Assembly (NCBI RefSeq): GCF_001476655.1
Contig: NZ_LDRT01000046.1
Location: forward strand, 1 to 36,281
From: Microbacterium testaceum
GTDB lineage: Bacteria > Actinomycetota > Actinomycetes > Actinomycetales > Microbacteriaceae
Length of the DNA: 36,281 nucleotides
Direction of reading: 5' to 3'
Position numbers and translations under genes: made by a program. Below the pieces are notes generated by a model, which searched no databases, was not told the origin of the DNA, and was given only the letters and a program-made list of their open reading frames with translations. Of the stretch, positions 24,758 through 33,653 are shown piece by piece (the stretch's first letter is position 1; every line of letters begins with the position of its first letter).

Positions 24758-25962
24758 ACGAAGAACTGACGGCCGACGAGCGGGCGGCGATGCGCTCTCG
24801 CATTGTGGGCGGCGCACGCGACATCAAGCCTGCCGGTGCTCACCGGAACGCGTGGATCGCGGGGTCGATCGCGGCGGCGTTGGTGGTCGCGATCACGGGC
24901 GGTGTGGTGGCGACCTCGACGTTGTCGGCGCCGCAGATCGCGAACACCCCGAGCCCGGCCCTTACGGCGACGGTCGCACCCGTCGTATCGACACCGACAC
25001 CGACCCCCACGCCGACGCCGACGCCGACGTCCACGCCGACCCCGACTCCGCCGCCGGTGCCGAGCACCCCCGTCGTTGCCTTCAACGGCGACTGCGGCCA
25101 AATGCTCAGCGACGCGGATCTGTCCGAGCTGCTCATCGGTGGTCCCGGGCGGCTCTACACGGAGCCCGGACTCGGAACGAACGTGGAGGATTCCCTGGCT
25201 CTGCTGGGGGGACTCTCCTGCATTTGGATCGGCAATCAGGACTCGATCTCGGTCGTCGTCGCCGCACCGTCGGCGGTCGCCCCCGATCTGCAGGCATCGA
25301 TGGCGTCGGTGACGTGCTCGGTGGACCGCGGATGTGCGACCGGTCGGGTTGTGGCGGACGTCTGGATCGGTGCATTGGTCTCCGCCAGGGCCGGAGATTA
25401 CGACGCCGGTTTCACCCAGGAAGAGGTGTCCGCGGCATCCGCTCGGCTCGATCGCGTGATTTCGCGTGTTGCCGCCAAGCCGCACGCGTCACCCGTGGCG
25501 TCGTTCGGGTCGGTTCACGCCGATGGCTGGGTGCTCTCCGACTGTGTCGCCCTCAAGGGCCGCCTGGAAGGGATCACCGGCCTCTCCCTCGAGATTCGGG
25601 TCGCGCCGGGCACCTACCCCACTCCGACCCGTCCGGTGGAGAGCCTGCTGATGAGCTCCGCAGGCGTCTCGACCTGCGAGTTCCGGGAACCCGCTTATGG
25701 CAGTCGGGAGATGATCGAGGTGACGCTGATGCCGGGGGCGTCGGCACCGCCGGCGTCCGCACTCGCAGTGGCGGGAACGTCCGAGACCTCCGTCCCCGGC
25801 GCCGACCGGGCGTGGGTGCATGCGGACCCCAGCCGTGGTTACTCGACGGATCTCGTGGCTGTCGTCGGCGACAACCGCCTTCTCGTCAGACGCTTCACGG
25901 GGTCACCGTCGGGGACGGATGCCGACAAGATCGCTGCGGCTGTGCTGGAGTCCCTGCGGTGA
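24754..25962 (+). CDS. Membrane-anchored partner of the ECF sigma factor, with two related extracellular domains
   Basis: The 402-residue protein has about 33 cytoplasmic residues, one membrane helix (AWIAGSIAAALVVAITGGVV, about 33-52), a Thr-Pro repeat linker (79-102) and an extracellular region. That region seems to hold two related units with conserved cysteine pairs (GDCGQM / LSCIWIG in the first, LSDCVALK / STCEFRE in the second). It is translationally coupled to the sigma gene by ATGA. The position and topology suggest a signal receptor or anti-sigma role through the short N-terminal tail, but no zinc anti-sigma motif is visible and no known family was recognised. The Thr-Pro repeat is encoded by ACGCCG-like units at 24991-25050. 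Confidence 0.78.
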   Translation: MNEELTADERAAMRSRIVGGARDIKPAGAHRNAWIAGSIAAALVVAITGGVVATSTLSAPQIANTPSPALTATVAPVVSTPTPTPTPTPTPTSTPTPTPPPVPSTPVVAFNGDCGQMLSDADLSELLIGGPGRLYTEPGLGTNVEDSLALLGGLSCIWIGNQDSISVVVAAPSAVAPDLQASMASVTCSVDRGCATGRVVADVWIGALVSARAGDYDAGFTQEEVSAASARLDRVISRVAAKPHASPVASFGSVHADGWVLSDCVALKGRLEGITGLSLEIRVAPGTYPTPTRPVESLLMSSAGVSTCEFREPAYGSREMIEVTLMPGASAPPASALAVAGTSETSVPGADRAWVHADPSRGYSTDLVAVVGDNRLLVRRFTGSPSGTDADKIAAAVLESLR

Positions 25963-26042
25963 GCGAGGTCGATCGGCACCGGGCTTCGCTCGGACAGGGC
26001 GAAGAAACGGAAGGGGAACGAAGAGTGGTCTCGGGGGCGGAC

Positions 26043-26213
26043 ATGGGGAGCGAGGACGACGCCGGGCTGTGGGCTCGGGTACTCAGGGGCGATGAGCAGG
26101 CGCTGGCGGCGTTGTTCGATCGGTATGACGCGCGGTTGTTCCGTCATGCGTCGCGGTTGCTGACGCATCGGGAGGATGCGAAGGATGCCGTGACGGTGGC
26201 GTACTTCGAGTAA
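26043..26213 (+). pseudogene. Truncated ECF sigma factor fragment (second copy)
   Basis: Positions 26055-26210 match 24239-24394 of the intact sigma gene with five differences in 156 bp (about 97%). The frame gives MGSEDDAGLWARVLRGDEQ and continues to AVTVAYFE, then meets TAA. Only region 2 up to its recognition helix remains; the rest of region 2 and all of region 4 are gone. The stop overlaps the ATG of the next remnant as TAATG, marking the junction of the deletion. It cannot be a working sigma factor alone, although a short product could still be made. Confidence 0.85.
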
Positions 26214-26683
26214 TGCTGTCGAGGGTCGGTACGTATGCGCCCGGCGTGCCCGCCACACCGACAGCGGCGTGGTGGGGTCCGCTCGACTGCTCCGCGGTGA
26301 AGAGTGCCATCGATCCGACGGAGATCGGGTACGACTCGGTGAGCGTGGATGTCCCGACATTCTCGTCCTTCCCCGACGGCTGCGGTCTCTCCTTCCGCCG
26401 AGGAGACGAGGGCTGGGGAGCGTCCGTCTTCCCCATCGCCGGCGGGGCGGTCGAGATCCCCTCCGTGATCGCGGCAGGAGGCACGCAGGTCGATGTCGCC
26501 GGGGCGCGGGAAGCCTATTGGGTGGCCTCGTTCGACGGCGTCGATGGAGGAGGCGGGTACGTCCTGGCTGTGACTGACGGTGTCAACGTGCTGCAGGTGA
26601 ACGTGGGTGCGGGGATGTCGTCTTTGGAAACCGATCTCCAGCACGCGACGTTCGTGGCCGAGCGCATTCTGCCTCTCCTGTGA
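26213..26683 (+). pseudogene. C-terminal remnant of a second sigma-partner protein
   Basis: The 156-codon frame starting at the ATG in TAATG resembles the second extracellular unit of the partner protein at 24754. It shows the same order of landmarks: SRV, a Pro-rich turn, LDCSAVK (against SDCVALK), GCGLSFRR (against TCEFRE), GAREAYWVAS (against GADRAWVHAD) and an AERILPLL end (against AAVLESLR). The signal anchor, Thr-Pro linker and first unit are absent. Compared with the intact pair, about 1.07 kb is missing. Overall identity to the intact partner is low, so it comes from a distinct paralogous cassette. It has no signal sequence and is probably non-functional. Confidence 0.72.
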
Positions 26684-26691
26684 GCAGCGGA

Positions 26692-26721
26692 GACCCCGCC
26701 GTCCGTCACGACGGCGGGGTC
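26692..26721. terminator. Terminator hairpin before proS
   Basis: A perfect 12-bp stem, GACCCCGCCGTC (26692-26703) with GACGGCGGGGTC (26710-26721), has a 6-nt loop. It starts 8 nt after the stop of the sigma-partner remnant and isolates proS from that transcript. Confidence 0.75.
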
Positions 26722-26766
26722 CGCGGCATCCATCGTCCTCACCGGCGCGCCGTAGACTCGATGATC

Positions 26767-28563
26767 GTGGTCACCCGTCTCTCGAACTACTTCCTCCGCA
26801 CGCTCCGCGAAGACCCCTCCGATGCCGAGGTCACGAGCCACCGCCTGCTCGTGCGCGCCGGCTACATCCGCCGCAACGCGCCCGGCATCTTCGCCTGGCT
26901 GCCGCTGGGGCTGAAGGTCAAAGCCAAGATCGAGACGGTCGTTCGCGAAGAGATGGCGAACGCGGGCGCCTTCGAGGTGCACTTCCCGGCCCTGCTGCCG
27001 CGCGAGCCATACGAGGTCACCGGCCGCTGGGAGGAGTACGGCGACGCCCTGTTCCGCCTGCAGGACCGCAAGGGCGCCGACTACCTCCTCGCGCCCACGC
27101 ACGAGGAGATGTTCACGCTCCTGGTGAAGGACCTGTACTCGTCGTACAAGGACCTGCCGCTGACGATCTACCAGATCCAGGACAAGTACCGCGACGAGGC
27201 GCGTCCCCGCGCCGGCCTCCTGCGCGGCCGCGAGTTCACGATGAAGGACGCGTACTCGTTCGACGCGACGGATGCCGGACTGGATGCCTCGTATCAGGCC
27301 CAGCGCGACGCCTACGAGCGCATCTTCACGCGCCTGGGGCTGGAGTACGTGATCGTCGCCGCCGACGCGGGGGCCATGGGCGGATCGAAGTCGGAGGAGT
27401 TCCTGCACCCCACCCCGATCGGTGAGGACACGTTCGTCCGCTCCGCCGGTGGGTACGCGGCGAACGTCGAGGCCTTCACCACGGTCGTCCCCGAGTCCCT
27501 GCCGATCGAGGGTCAGCCCGCGCCGGTGATCTTCGACTCCCCGAACACCCCCACGATCGCGACCCTCGTCGACCACGCGAACGCGCACCTCGACGCTCCC
27601 GCGCCGGGCATCGCCGGTCCCGCGACCGCCGAGGCGACCGCCTGGACCGCCGCGCACACGCTCAAGAACGTCGTGCTCGCCCTCACCCACCTCGACGGCA
27701 CGCGAGAGCTCGTCGTCGTGGGCCTTCCCGGCGACCGCGACGTCGACGACAAGCGGGTCGAGGTCGCCTTCGCCCCCGCCGAGGTCGAGGCCGCCACCGA
27801 GGCGGACTTCGCGAAGAACCCGCTCCTGGTCAAGGGCTACATCGGCCCCTGGTCGCCCACCGGCCCCGTTCTGGGCGAGGAGTCGGCGACGAAGATCCGC
27901 TACGTGCTCGACCCCCGCGTGGTCGACGGAACCGCGTGGATCACCGGCGCCAACGTCGACCAGAAGCACGTGCACTCTCTCGTCGCCGGCCGCGACTTCG
28001 TCGGCGACGGCTTCGTCGAGGTCTCGACCGTGCGCGCCGGCGACCCGGCCCCCGACGGCTCGGGCCCGGTGGAGCTCGCGCGCGGCATGGAGATCGGCCA
28101 CGTCTTCCAGCTCGGTCGCAAGTACGCCGAGGCGCTGGGGCTGAAGGTGCTCGACGAGAACGGCAAGCTCGCCACGGTCACGATGGGCTCGTACGGCATC
28201 GGCGTGACCCGCATCCTCGCGATCATCGCCGAGCTCAACAACGACGACAAGGGTCTGATCTGGCCGGAGTCGGTCGCGCCGTTCGACGTGCACGTGGTGG
28301 CCACCGGCCGCGACGCGGCGGCGTTCGAGCTCGCCGAGCAGGTGTCGGCCGACCTCGAGAGCGCCGACCTCGACGTCCTCTACGACGACCGTCCCAAGGT
28401 CTCGCCCGGTGTGAAGTTCGGCGACGCCGAGCTCGTCGGCATCCCGCGCATCCTCATCGTGGGCCGCGGTGCCGCCGAAGGCCAGGTCGAGCTGTGGGAC
28501 CGCCGCACGGGTGAGCGCGAGACGCTCTCCGTCGCCGACGCCGTGACGGCGCTCACTCGCTGA
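26767..28563 (+). CDS. proS: Prolyl-tRNA synthetase (bacterial type, with editing domain)
   Basis: ProS charges tRNA-Pro with proline and hydrolyses mischarged alanine. The 598-residue product has class II motifs: motif 1 around [12 protein letters not shown], motif 2 in [25 protein letters not shown] (split as [10 protein letters not shown] and [15 protein letters not shown]) and motif 3 in [12 protein letters not shown]. An inserted editing domain lies between motifs 2 and 3, then a C-terminal anticodon-binding domain ([12 protein letters not shown] onward). GTG 26767 (MVTRLSNYF) is chosen because TAGACT (26753-26758) ends 8 nt before it. The in-frame ATG at 26761 is an alternative, but it lies only 2 nt from that box. 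Confidence 0.96.
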   Translation: MVTRLSNYFLRTLREDPSDAEVTSHRLLVRAGYIRRNAPGIFAWLPLGLKVKAKIETVVREEMANAGAFEVHFPALLPREPYEVTGRWEEYGDALFRLQDRKGADYLLAPTHEEMFTLLVKDLYSSYKDLPLTIYQIQDKYRDEARPRAGLLRGREFTMKDAYSFDATDAGLDASYQAQRDAYERIFTRLGLEYVIVAADAGAMGGSKSEEFLHPTPIGEDTFVRSAGGYAANVEAFTTVVPESLPIEGQPAPVIFDSPNTPTIATLVDHANAHLDAPAPGIAGPATAEATAWTAAHTLKNVVLALTHLDGTRELVVVGLPGDRDVDDKRVEVAFAPAEVEAATEADFAKNPLLVKGYIGPWSPTGPVLGEESATKIRYVLDPRVVDGTAWITGANVDQKHVHSLVAGRDFVGDGFVEVSTVRAGDPAPDGSGPVELARGMEIGHVFQLGRKYAEALGLKVLDENGKLATVTMGSYGIGVTRILAIIAELNNDDKGLIWPESVAPFDVHVVATGRDAAAFELAEQVSADLESADLDVLYDDRPKVSPGVKFGDAELVGIPRILIVGRGAAEGQVELWDRRTGERETLSVADAVTALTR

Positions 28564-28575
28564 GACGTTCCGCGC

Positions 28576-28614
28576 AAACGGCATCCCTTCGCCACCGCCG
28601 GAGGGGTGCCGTTT
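28576..28614 (+). terminator. Terminator hairpin after proS
   Basis: AAACGGCATCCCT (28576-28588) pairs with AGGGGTGCCGTTT (28602-28614), a 13-bp stem with one G-U pair. It begins 12 nt after the proS stop. Confidence 0.75.
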
Positions 28615-28654
28615 CGTCGTCCGCGCGGTGCTCGGCATCGGTAGCGTGGATGCC

Positions 28655-29476
28655 ATGATCTCGGCCCCTCGTCTGTCCCTGTCCGACGGCTCCACGATCC
28701 CGCAGCTCGGCATCGGCACCTACAAGGTCCCCGCCGACGTCACCGCCGGCCTCGTGGAGGGAGCGCTCGCGACGGGCTATCGCCACGTGGACACGGCCGC
28801 CCTCTACGGCAACGAGACCGAGGTCGGCGAGGGACTGCGCGCGTCGGGACTCGACCGCGACGAGGTCTTCGTCACCACCAAGGTGTGGAACGACGACCAG
28901 GGGTTCGACGAGACGCTGCGCGCGTTCGACGCCAGCGCCGCGAAGCTCGGACTCGACCGGGTCGACCTGTACCTCATCCACTGGCCCATCCCGAGCGCCG
29001 ACCGCTATGTGGAGACGTGGAAGGCGCTGGTGCGCCTGCAGCAGGAAGGACGGGCGACCTCGATCGGCGTGAGCAACTTCACGATCGCGCACCTCGAGCG
29101 CCTGCGCGACGAGACCGGCGTGCTGCCGTCCGTCAATCAGGTCGAGCTGCACCCGCGGTTCCCCCAGAACCAGCTGGCCGACTGGGATGCCGCGAACGGC
29201 ATCGTCACCGAGTCGTGGGCGCCGCTCGCCCGTGGCGGCCTGCTCGACGAGCCTGTGCTCGCCCGAATCGCCGAGAAGTACGGCAAGACCCCGGCGCAGG
29301 TCGTGGTGCGCTGGCACCTCGACCGCGGGCTGGTGGTCTTCCCGAAGTCGGTGTCGCTCGACCGCATCCGCGAGAACGGCGACGTCTTCGATTTCACCCT
29401 GGATGCCGACGACCACGGGGCGATTGCGACCCTCGAGACCGGGGAGCGCACCGGCCGCGACCCCGCCCTCGACTGA
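28655..29476 (+). CDS. Aldo/keto reductase (2,5-diketo-D-gluconate reductase type)
   Basis: The 273-residue protein is an NADPH-dependent oxidoreductase of the AKR superfamily. It has the four catalytic residues Asp46 (HVDTAALYGNE), Tyr51, Lys76 (TTKVWND) and His109 (YLIHWP). The cofactor-binding elements GVSNFTIAHLE, VNQVELHPRFPQ and KSVSLDRIREN are also present. Such enzymes reduce a range of small aldehydes and ketones; the physiological substrate is unknown. The ATG at 28655 follows TAGCGT (28642-28647) by 7 nt, so it is probably leaderless. It is a stand-alone gene between terminators. Confidence 0.92.
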   Translation: MISAPRLSLSDGSTIPQLGIGTYKVPADVTAGLVEGALATGYRHVDTAALYGNETEVGEGLRASGLDRDEVFVTTKVWNDDQGFDETLRAFDASAAKLGLDRVDLYLIHWPIPSADRYVETWKALVRLQQEGRATSIGVSNFTIAHLERLRDETGVLPSVNQVELHPRFPQNQLADWDAANGIVTESWAPLARGGLLDEPVLARIAEKYGKTPAQVVVRWHLDRGLVVFPKSVSLDRIRENGDVFDFTLDADDHGAIATLETGERTGRDPALD

Positions 29477-29482
29477 CCCCGA

Positions 29483-29918
29483 TCAGACGTCGAGCCGCGC
29501 GAAGCGCGCGCGGAAGATCGTGAACACGCCGTAGGCGAGGAAGCCGAGACCCACCAGGGCGGCCAGGAGCGGGCCCCCCGATCACCACGAACACGATGCC
29601 CTGGGGGCCTCGGCCGCGATGCGCGCGATCCGCTTCCGTCCCGAGAGCCCGCGCGGGGCGACGGCCTGCAGCAGATGCCAGCCGCCCAAAGCGACCAGCC
29701 CCGCGGCGAGGGCCCACAGCCCCGAGGGGCAGCGCCGCCAGCGCCCGGAACGCGCCCGTCTGATCCGAGTCCTCCGCGGCGCCGAAGCCGACGGCGAGCA
29801 CGAGCGCTCCGACGCGGAGATGCAGGATGCCGTTGGCCATGTAGCCCGCGCGGGCGGCGACGCGAAACGCGGGGTTCGCTTCGGCCTCCCGGGCGGCGGA
29901 GCGGGCGGAGGACGGCAT
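29483..29918 (-). pseudogene. Degraded DUF1206-family membrane protein
   Basis: The start ATG 29918 (MPSSARSAAREAEANPAFR) follows TACGGT by 6 nt and enters a DUF1206-type membrane protein (AARAGYMANGILHL, AFRALAALPLG). The frame must then change: an extra G in the run CTCGGGG, near the end of ALPLG, puts LWALAAGLVALGGWHLLQAV in another frame. A missing C in GCCCCC shifts it back to PQGIVFVVIGG. At the run GGGGGG it moves again to LLAALVGLGFLAYGVFTIF and the stop at 29483. DUF1206 proteins usually have three repeats; the middle and most of the third are absent, so a deletion seems combined with the last shift. Homopolymer sequencing error is a real alternative for the first two indels. Confidence 0.65.
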
Positions 29919-29996
29919 CCCGGCACCGTATGCGCTCCCGCGTCGGAATCACAGCCGGTTGCGCGCGGCGTCCGAGGCGCTGTTTATCATGGCCTG

Positions 29997-31033
29997 ATGC
30001 CCGCTCCCCGCCGCCCGTTCGTGCGACGGTGGAACGCCCTTCCCGCTCTGACGCGCAACGCGCCGCCGCGCGTTCTTCTCATCGTCGGCACCGTGGTGGT
30101 GCTGCTCGGGGCGCTGATCGTCTCGCGCCCGCTCACCTCGTCGCGCAGGGCTGCGCGCCGAGCCTGCGCGATTCCACCGCCACGCGCTGGGCCATACCCG
30201 CGCTCGAACAGGCGCTGAAGGCCGGGTGGGTCGTCATCGCCTCCGACTTCTCCGGCCAGGGGGCGCCCGGCGCCTACCCGTACCTCATCGGGAAGGGCGA
30301 GGCCCGCTCGTCGCTCGACGCGGTGCTGGCCACTGCCGAGCTCCGCAGCGATCTGACCCTGTCGCCCGACACCGTGGTGTGGGGGCATTCGCAGGGCGGG
30401 CACGCCGCCCTGTGGACCACCGCGATCGCCGAAGACTACGCGCCCGGCATCGACGTGCTGGGCACCGCGGTGGTCGCCCCCGTCGCCGACCCGCCCGCCC
30501 TTGCGCGGGAACTGCTGTCGGGACCGCCGAACGCCATGCTCTCGGTCATCACGTCGTGGGTGCTCGTCCCGTACTCCGAGACCTACGCCGACGTGCACCT
30601 CGACGACTACATCGCGGAGGGCTCGCGATCGATCGTGCTCGAGATGACGCAACGCTGTCCCACCGAGCCCGGCGTGGTCGTGTCGGTGCTCACCGCGCTC
30701 GGCGTCTCCGAGGATCGCCCGCTCTACAACGCCGACCTCACCGACGGAGCGCTCGGCCGCCGCCTCGCCGAGAACGCCATGACCGAACCCCTCAGCACGC
30801 CGATGCTCGTGGCATGGGGCGCCGACGACGAGGTCATCCCGCCCAGGCTCCAGCGCGAATACATCGACAAGCTCTGCGCCGAGGGGCAGCCCGTGCGGTG
30901 GGCGAGTTACGCGGGCTACGACCACCTGCGCCCGATCCTGCCGAAGTCGCGCTTCCTCCCCGTGCTGTTCGACTGGACGAAGAACCTCATCGAGGGCACG
31001 GAGCAGGTCGTCGACGGGTGCGGGCTGCGCTGA
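29997..31033 (+). pseudogene. Secretory-lipase-type alpha/beta hydrolase with an internal deletion
   Basis: ATG 29997 (MPAPRRPFVRRWNAL) lies 6 nt after TATCAT (29985-29990) and encodes a membrane helix, VLLIVGTVVVLLGALIV. Near 30134-30150 the frame changes, and the sequence jumps to QGCAPSLRDS, a segment that normally follows the oxyanion-hole HGT motif well inside the domain. From there 299 codons are intact, with the nucleophile elbow GHSQGGHAA, the Asp region WGADDEVIPP and His in GYDHLRP. The catalytic triad survives, but the region joining membrane segment and domain is lost and the 3' part has no start of its own. I read this as an internal deletion with frameshift. Confidence 0.65.
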
Positions 31034-31083
31034 CCGGCAATACGGCGTCCGGGTGAAGATCATGTGTCAAGGCCGTTGCCGTC

Positions 31084-31113
31084 TTGGCAGCGTGGTGCGC
31101 GAGTGATTACGGT
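31084..31113 (+). promoter_or_regulatory. Promoter of glgP
   Basis: TTGGCA (31084-31089) and TACGGT (31108-31113) are 18 nt apart, and the -10 ends 6 nt before the GTG start, giving a leaderless mRNA. This is one of the clearest -35/-10 pairs in the window. Confidence 0.55.
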
Positions 31114-31119
31114 CGTTAG

Positions 31120-33615
31120 GTGCCCGACCAAAGCTCAGAGCTCCGTCCGACTCACCCGCTGGCCATCGCGCCCGTCGTCGCCCCGGCGGCCTCGGTCGAC
31201 GGCTTCACGAAACAGTTCCTGCAGAACCTGAACTTCGATCAGGGTGTGACGCTGTCGACGTCGGACGTCAACGACCAGTACCTGGCTCTGGCCTACACGG
31301 TTCGCGATTACCTGATGGCGCGCTGGTTCGACGACCGCGCGAATCAGAAGACGCAGCAGGCGAAGACGGTCTGCTACCTCTCGGCCGAGTACCTGCTGGG
31401 GCGCCAGCTCGACAACAACCTCCTCGCCGCGCGGCTGACCGACATCGCCACCGAGGCGCTCGCGCAGTGCGGCATCGACATCGACGACCTGCGTCAGGTC
31501 GAGATCGAGCCCGGTCTCGGCAACGGCGGTCTCGGCCGCCTCGCCGCGTGCTTCATCGACTCCCTCGCGACGATGAGCGTCCCCACAATCGGGTACGGCA
31601 TCCGCTACGAGTACGGCATCTTCCGCCAGGCGTTCGCCGACGGACAGCAGATCGAGCAGCCCGACGCGTGGCTGCGGATGGGCTCGCCGTGGGACTTCGC
31701 CCACCCCGAGGCCGCGCAGACCATCTCGTTCGCAGGCTCCACCGAGACCTACGACGACGAGGGCGTCGAGCGCACCCGCTGGGTGCCCGAGTGGAACGTG
31801 CTCGCGGTGCCGTACAACATGATGGTCCCCGGCTATCACAACGGCCGCGTGAACACCCTGCGGCTGTGGCGCGCGGTGGCCACCAACGCCTTCGACCTGC
31901 ACACCTTCAACTCCGGCGACTACGTCGAGTCCGTCCGCGCGCAGACCTTCGCCGAGAACATCTCCAAGGTGCTTTACCCCGAGGACTCCACGCCCCAGGG
32001 CAAAGAGCTGCGCCTGCAGCAGCAGTACTTCTTCGTCGCGGCATCCATCGCCGACTTCATCGAGAACGTCCTGCCCGACGACTTCGACCTCGAGAAGCTC
32101 CCCGAGCGCGTGATCTTCCAGCTCAACGACACGCACCCCGTCATCGGCGTGCCGGAGCTCATGCGCGTGCTCGTCGACGAGAAGAAGCTCGAGTGGGATG
32201 CCGCGTGGGCCATCACGCAGAAGTGCTTCGCGTACACATGTCACACGCTGCTGCCCGAGGCCCTCGAGGTCTGGTCGGTCGACCTGCTCGGTCGACTCCT
32301 CCCGCGCCATCTCGAGATCATCTACCGCATCAACGATGAGTTCCTCCTCGAGGTGCGTGAGCGTTTCGGCGACGACGAGATGCTCATCCGCAATATGTCG
32401 ATCATCGGTGAGCACCCCTTCCGCTCCGTGCGCATGGCGTACCTCGCGACCGTCGCCGGCTCCAAGGTGAACGGCGTCGCCGAGCTGCACTCGCAGCTGC
32501 TGCGCGACAACGTGCTCAAGGACTTCGCCGCGATGTGGCCCGACAAGTTCACCAACGTCACCAACGGCGTCACGCCCCGCCGCTTCCTGCGCCTGGCCAA
32601 CCCCGAGCTGTCGGCCCTCATCACCGAGGCGCTCGGCGCGGGCTGGACGGTCGACCTCGAGCGCCTCCGGGGTCTGGAAGCCCTGGCCGACGACGCCGAT
32701 TTCCGCGAGCGCTTCGCCGCCGTGAAAGCCTCGAACAAGCGACGCCTCAGCCGTGTGCTCGAGGCGCGCGGAGAGGCCCCGCTCGACGACGGCCACATGC
32801 TCGACGTGATGATCAAGCGCCTGCACGAGTACAAGCGTCAGACGCTCAAGGTGCTGCACATCGTCAGCACGTACGAGGGGATCGTGTCGGGTCGCCTGGG
32901 TGTGGATGCCGTGCAGCCGCGCACCTTCCTGTTCGGCGCCAAGGCGGCTCCGGGTTACGGCATGGCCAAGCGCATCATCCACCTCATCAATGCCGTGGGC
33001 GAGGTGGTGAGCGCCGACGAGCGCGTCCAGGGCAAGCTGAAGGTGCTGTACCCGGCGAACTACAACGTGACCCTCGCCGAGAGCATCATCCCCGCCGCCG
33101 ATCTGTCCGAGCAGATCTCGCTCGCCGGCAAAGAGGCGTCGGGAACCGGCAACATGAAGCTCGCCCTGAACGGTGCCCTCACGATCGGCACCGACGACGG
33201 AGCGAACGTCGAGATCCGCAAGCTGGTCGGCGACGACAACTTCTTCCTCTTCGGCATGAGCGAGCCCGAGGTCGAAGCCCTCTGGGCCGAGGGGTACCGC
33301 CCCGCCGACTTCTACCAGGAAGACGGCGAGCTGCGCCGCGCGATCGACCTCATCGCGTCCGGGGCCTTCTCGGACGGCGACCGCACCGTGTTCGAGCCGC
33401 TCGTGTCGAACCTGCTGTACGACGACAGGTTCATGGCGCTCGCCGACTTCCGGTCGTACCTCGACGCGCAGGATCGGGTCGACGCCGCGTACGCGGACCA
33501 GGACGGCTGGGTGCGCTCGGCGATCCTCAACGTCGCGCGCAGCGGGTACTTCTCGTCCGACCGCGCGATGCGCGACTACCTCGACCGGATCTGGCACGCC
33601 ACACCGATCAGCTGA
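31120..33615 (+). CDS. glgP: Glycogen/starch/alpha-glucan phosphorylase (GT35)
   Basis: This cytoplasmic enzyme releases glucose 1-phosphate from the non-reducing ends of glycogen. The 831-residue protein has the usual length and the family landmarks: YLSAEYLLGRQLDNNL, EPGLGNGGLGRLAACFIDSLAT (as EPGLGNGGLGRL and AACFIDSLAT), LNDTHPVIGVPELMR, VTNGVTPRRF, IKRLHEYKRQ and the PLP-binding EASGTGNMKLALNG (Lys680). It is the classical maltodextrin/glycogen type, not the short GlgP of some actinobacteria. No other glycogen gene is nearby. The GTG at 31120 is supported by the promoter spacing. A perfect terminator follows. Confidence 0.97.
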   Translation: MPDQSSELRPTHPLAIAPVVAPAASVDGFTKQFLQNLNFDQGVTLSTSDVNDQYLALAYTVRDYLMARWFDDRANQKTQQAKTVCYLSAEYLLGRQLDNNLLAARLTDIATEALAQCGIDIDDLRQVEIEPGLGNGGLGRLAACFIDSLATMSVPTIGYGIRYEYGIFRQAFADGQQIEQPDAWLRMGSPWDFAHPEAAQTISFAGSTETYDDEGVERTRWVPEWNVLAVPYNMMVPGYHNGRVNTLRLWRAVATNAFDLHTFNSGDYVESVRAQTFAENISKVLYPEDSTPQGKELRLQQQYFFVAASIADFIENVLPDDFDLEKLPERVIFQLNDTHPVIGVPELMRVLVDEKKLEWDAAWAITQKCFAYTCHTLLPEALEVWSVDLLGRLLPRHLEIIYRINDEFLLEVRERFGDDEMLIRNMSIIGEHPFRSVRMAYLATVAGSKVNGVAELHSQLLRDNVLKDFAAMWPDKFTNVTNGVTPRRFLRLANPELSALITEALGAGWTVDLERLRGLEALADDADFRERFAAVKASNKRRLSRVLEARGEAPLDDGHMLDVMIKRLHEYKRQTLKVLHIVSTYEGIVSGRLGVDAVQPRTFLFGAKAAPGYGMAKRIIHLINAVGEVVSADERVQGKLKVLYPANYNVTLAESIIPAADLSEQISLAGKEASGTGNMKLALNGALTIGTDDGANVEIRKLVGDDNFFLFGMSEPEVEALWAEGYRPADFYQEDGELRRAIDLIASGAFSDGDRTVFEPLVSNLLYDDRFMALADFRSYLDAQDRVDAAYADQDGWVRSAILNVARSGYFSSDRAMRDYLDRIWHATPIS

Positions 33616-33623
33616 GCGGTCAC

Positions 33624-33653
33624 GGATGCCGCGGCCCCGGCGCCGCGGCATCC
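33624..33653 (+). terminator. Terminator hairpin after glgP
   Basis: A perfect 12-bp stem, GGATGCCGCGGC (33624-33635) with GCCGCGGCATCC (33642-33653), has a 6-nt loop and starts 9 nt after the glgP stop. I see nothing further in the remaining 200 nt up to the next gene apart from its ribosome-binding site. Confidence 0.75.

Noticed and set aside
24991..25050. ACGCCG tandem units as a regulatory or mobile repeat
   Set aside because: They encode the Thr-Pro linker of the sigma partner protein and need no other explanation.
26515..28719. A 734-codon open frame antisense to proS
   Set aside because: It is an exact shadow of prolyl-tRNA synthetase with biased Asp/Val/Arg composition and no motifs.
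31135..33651. An 838-codon open frame antisense to glgP
   Set aside because: Glycogen phosphorylase is unmistakable on the plus strand. The antisense frame has no recognisable domain and no start signal.
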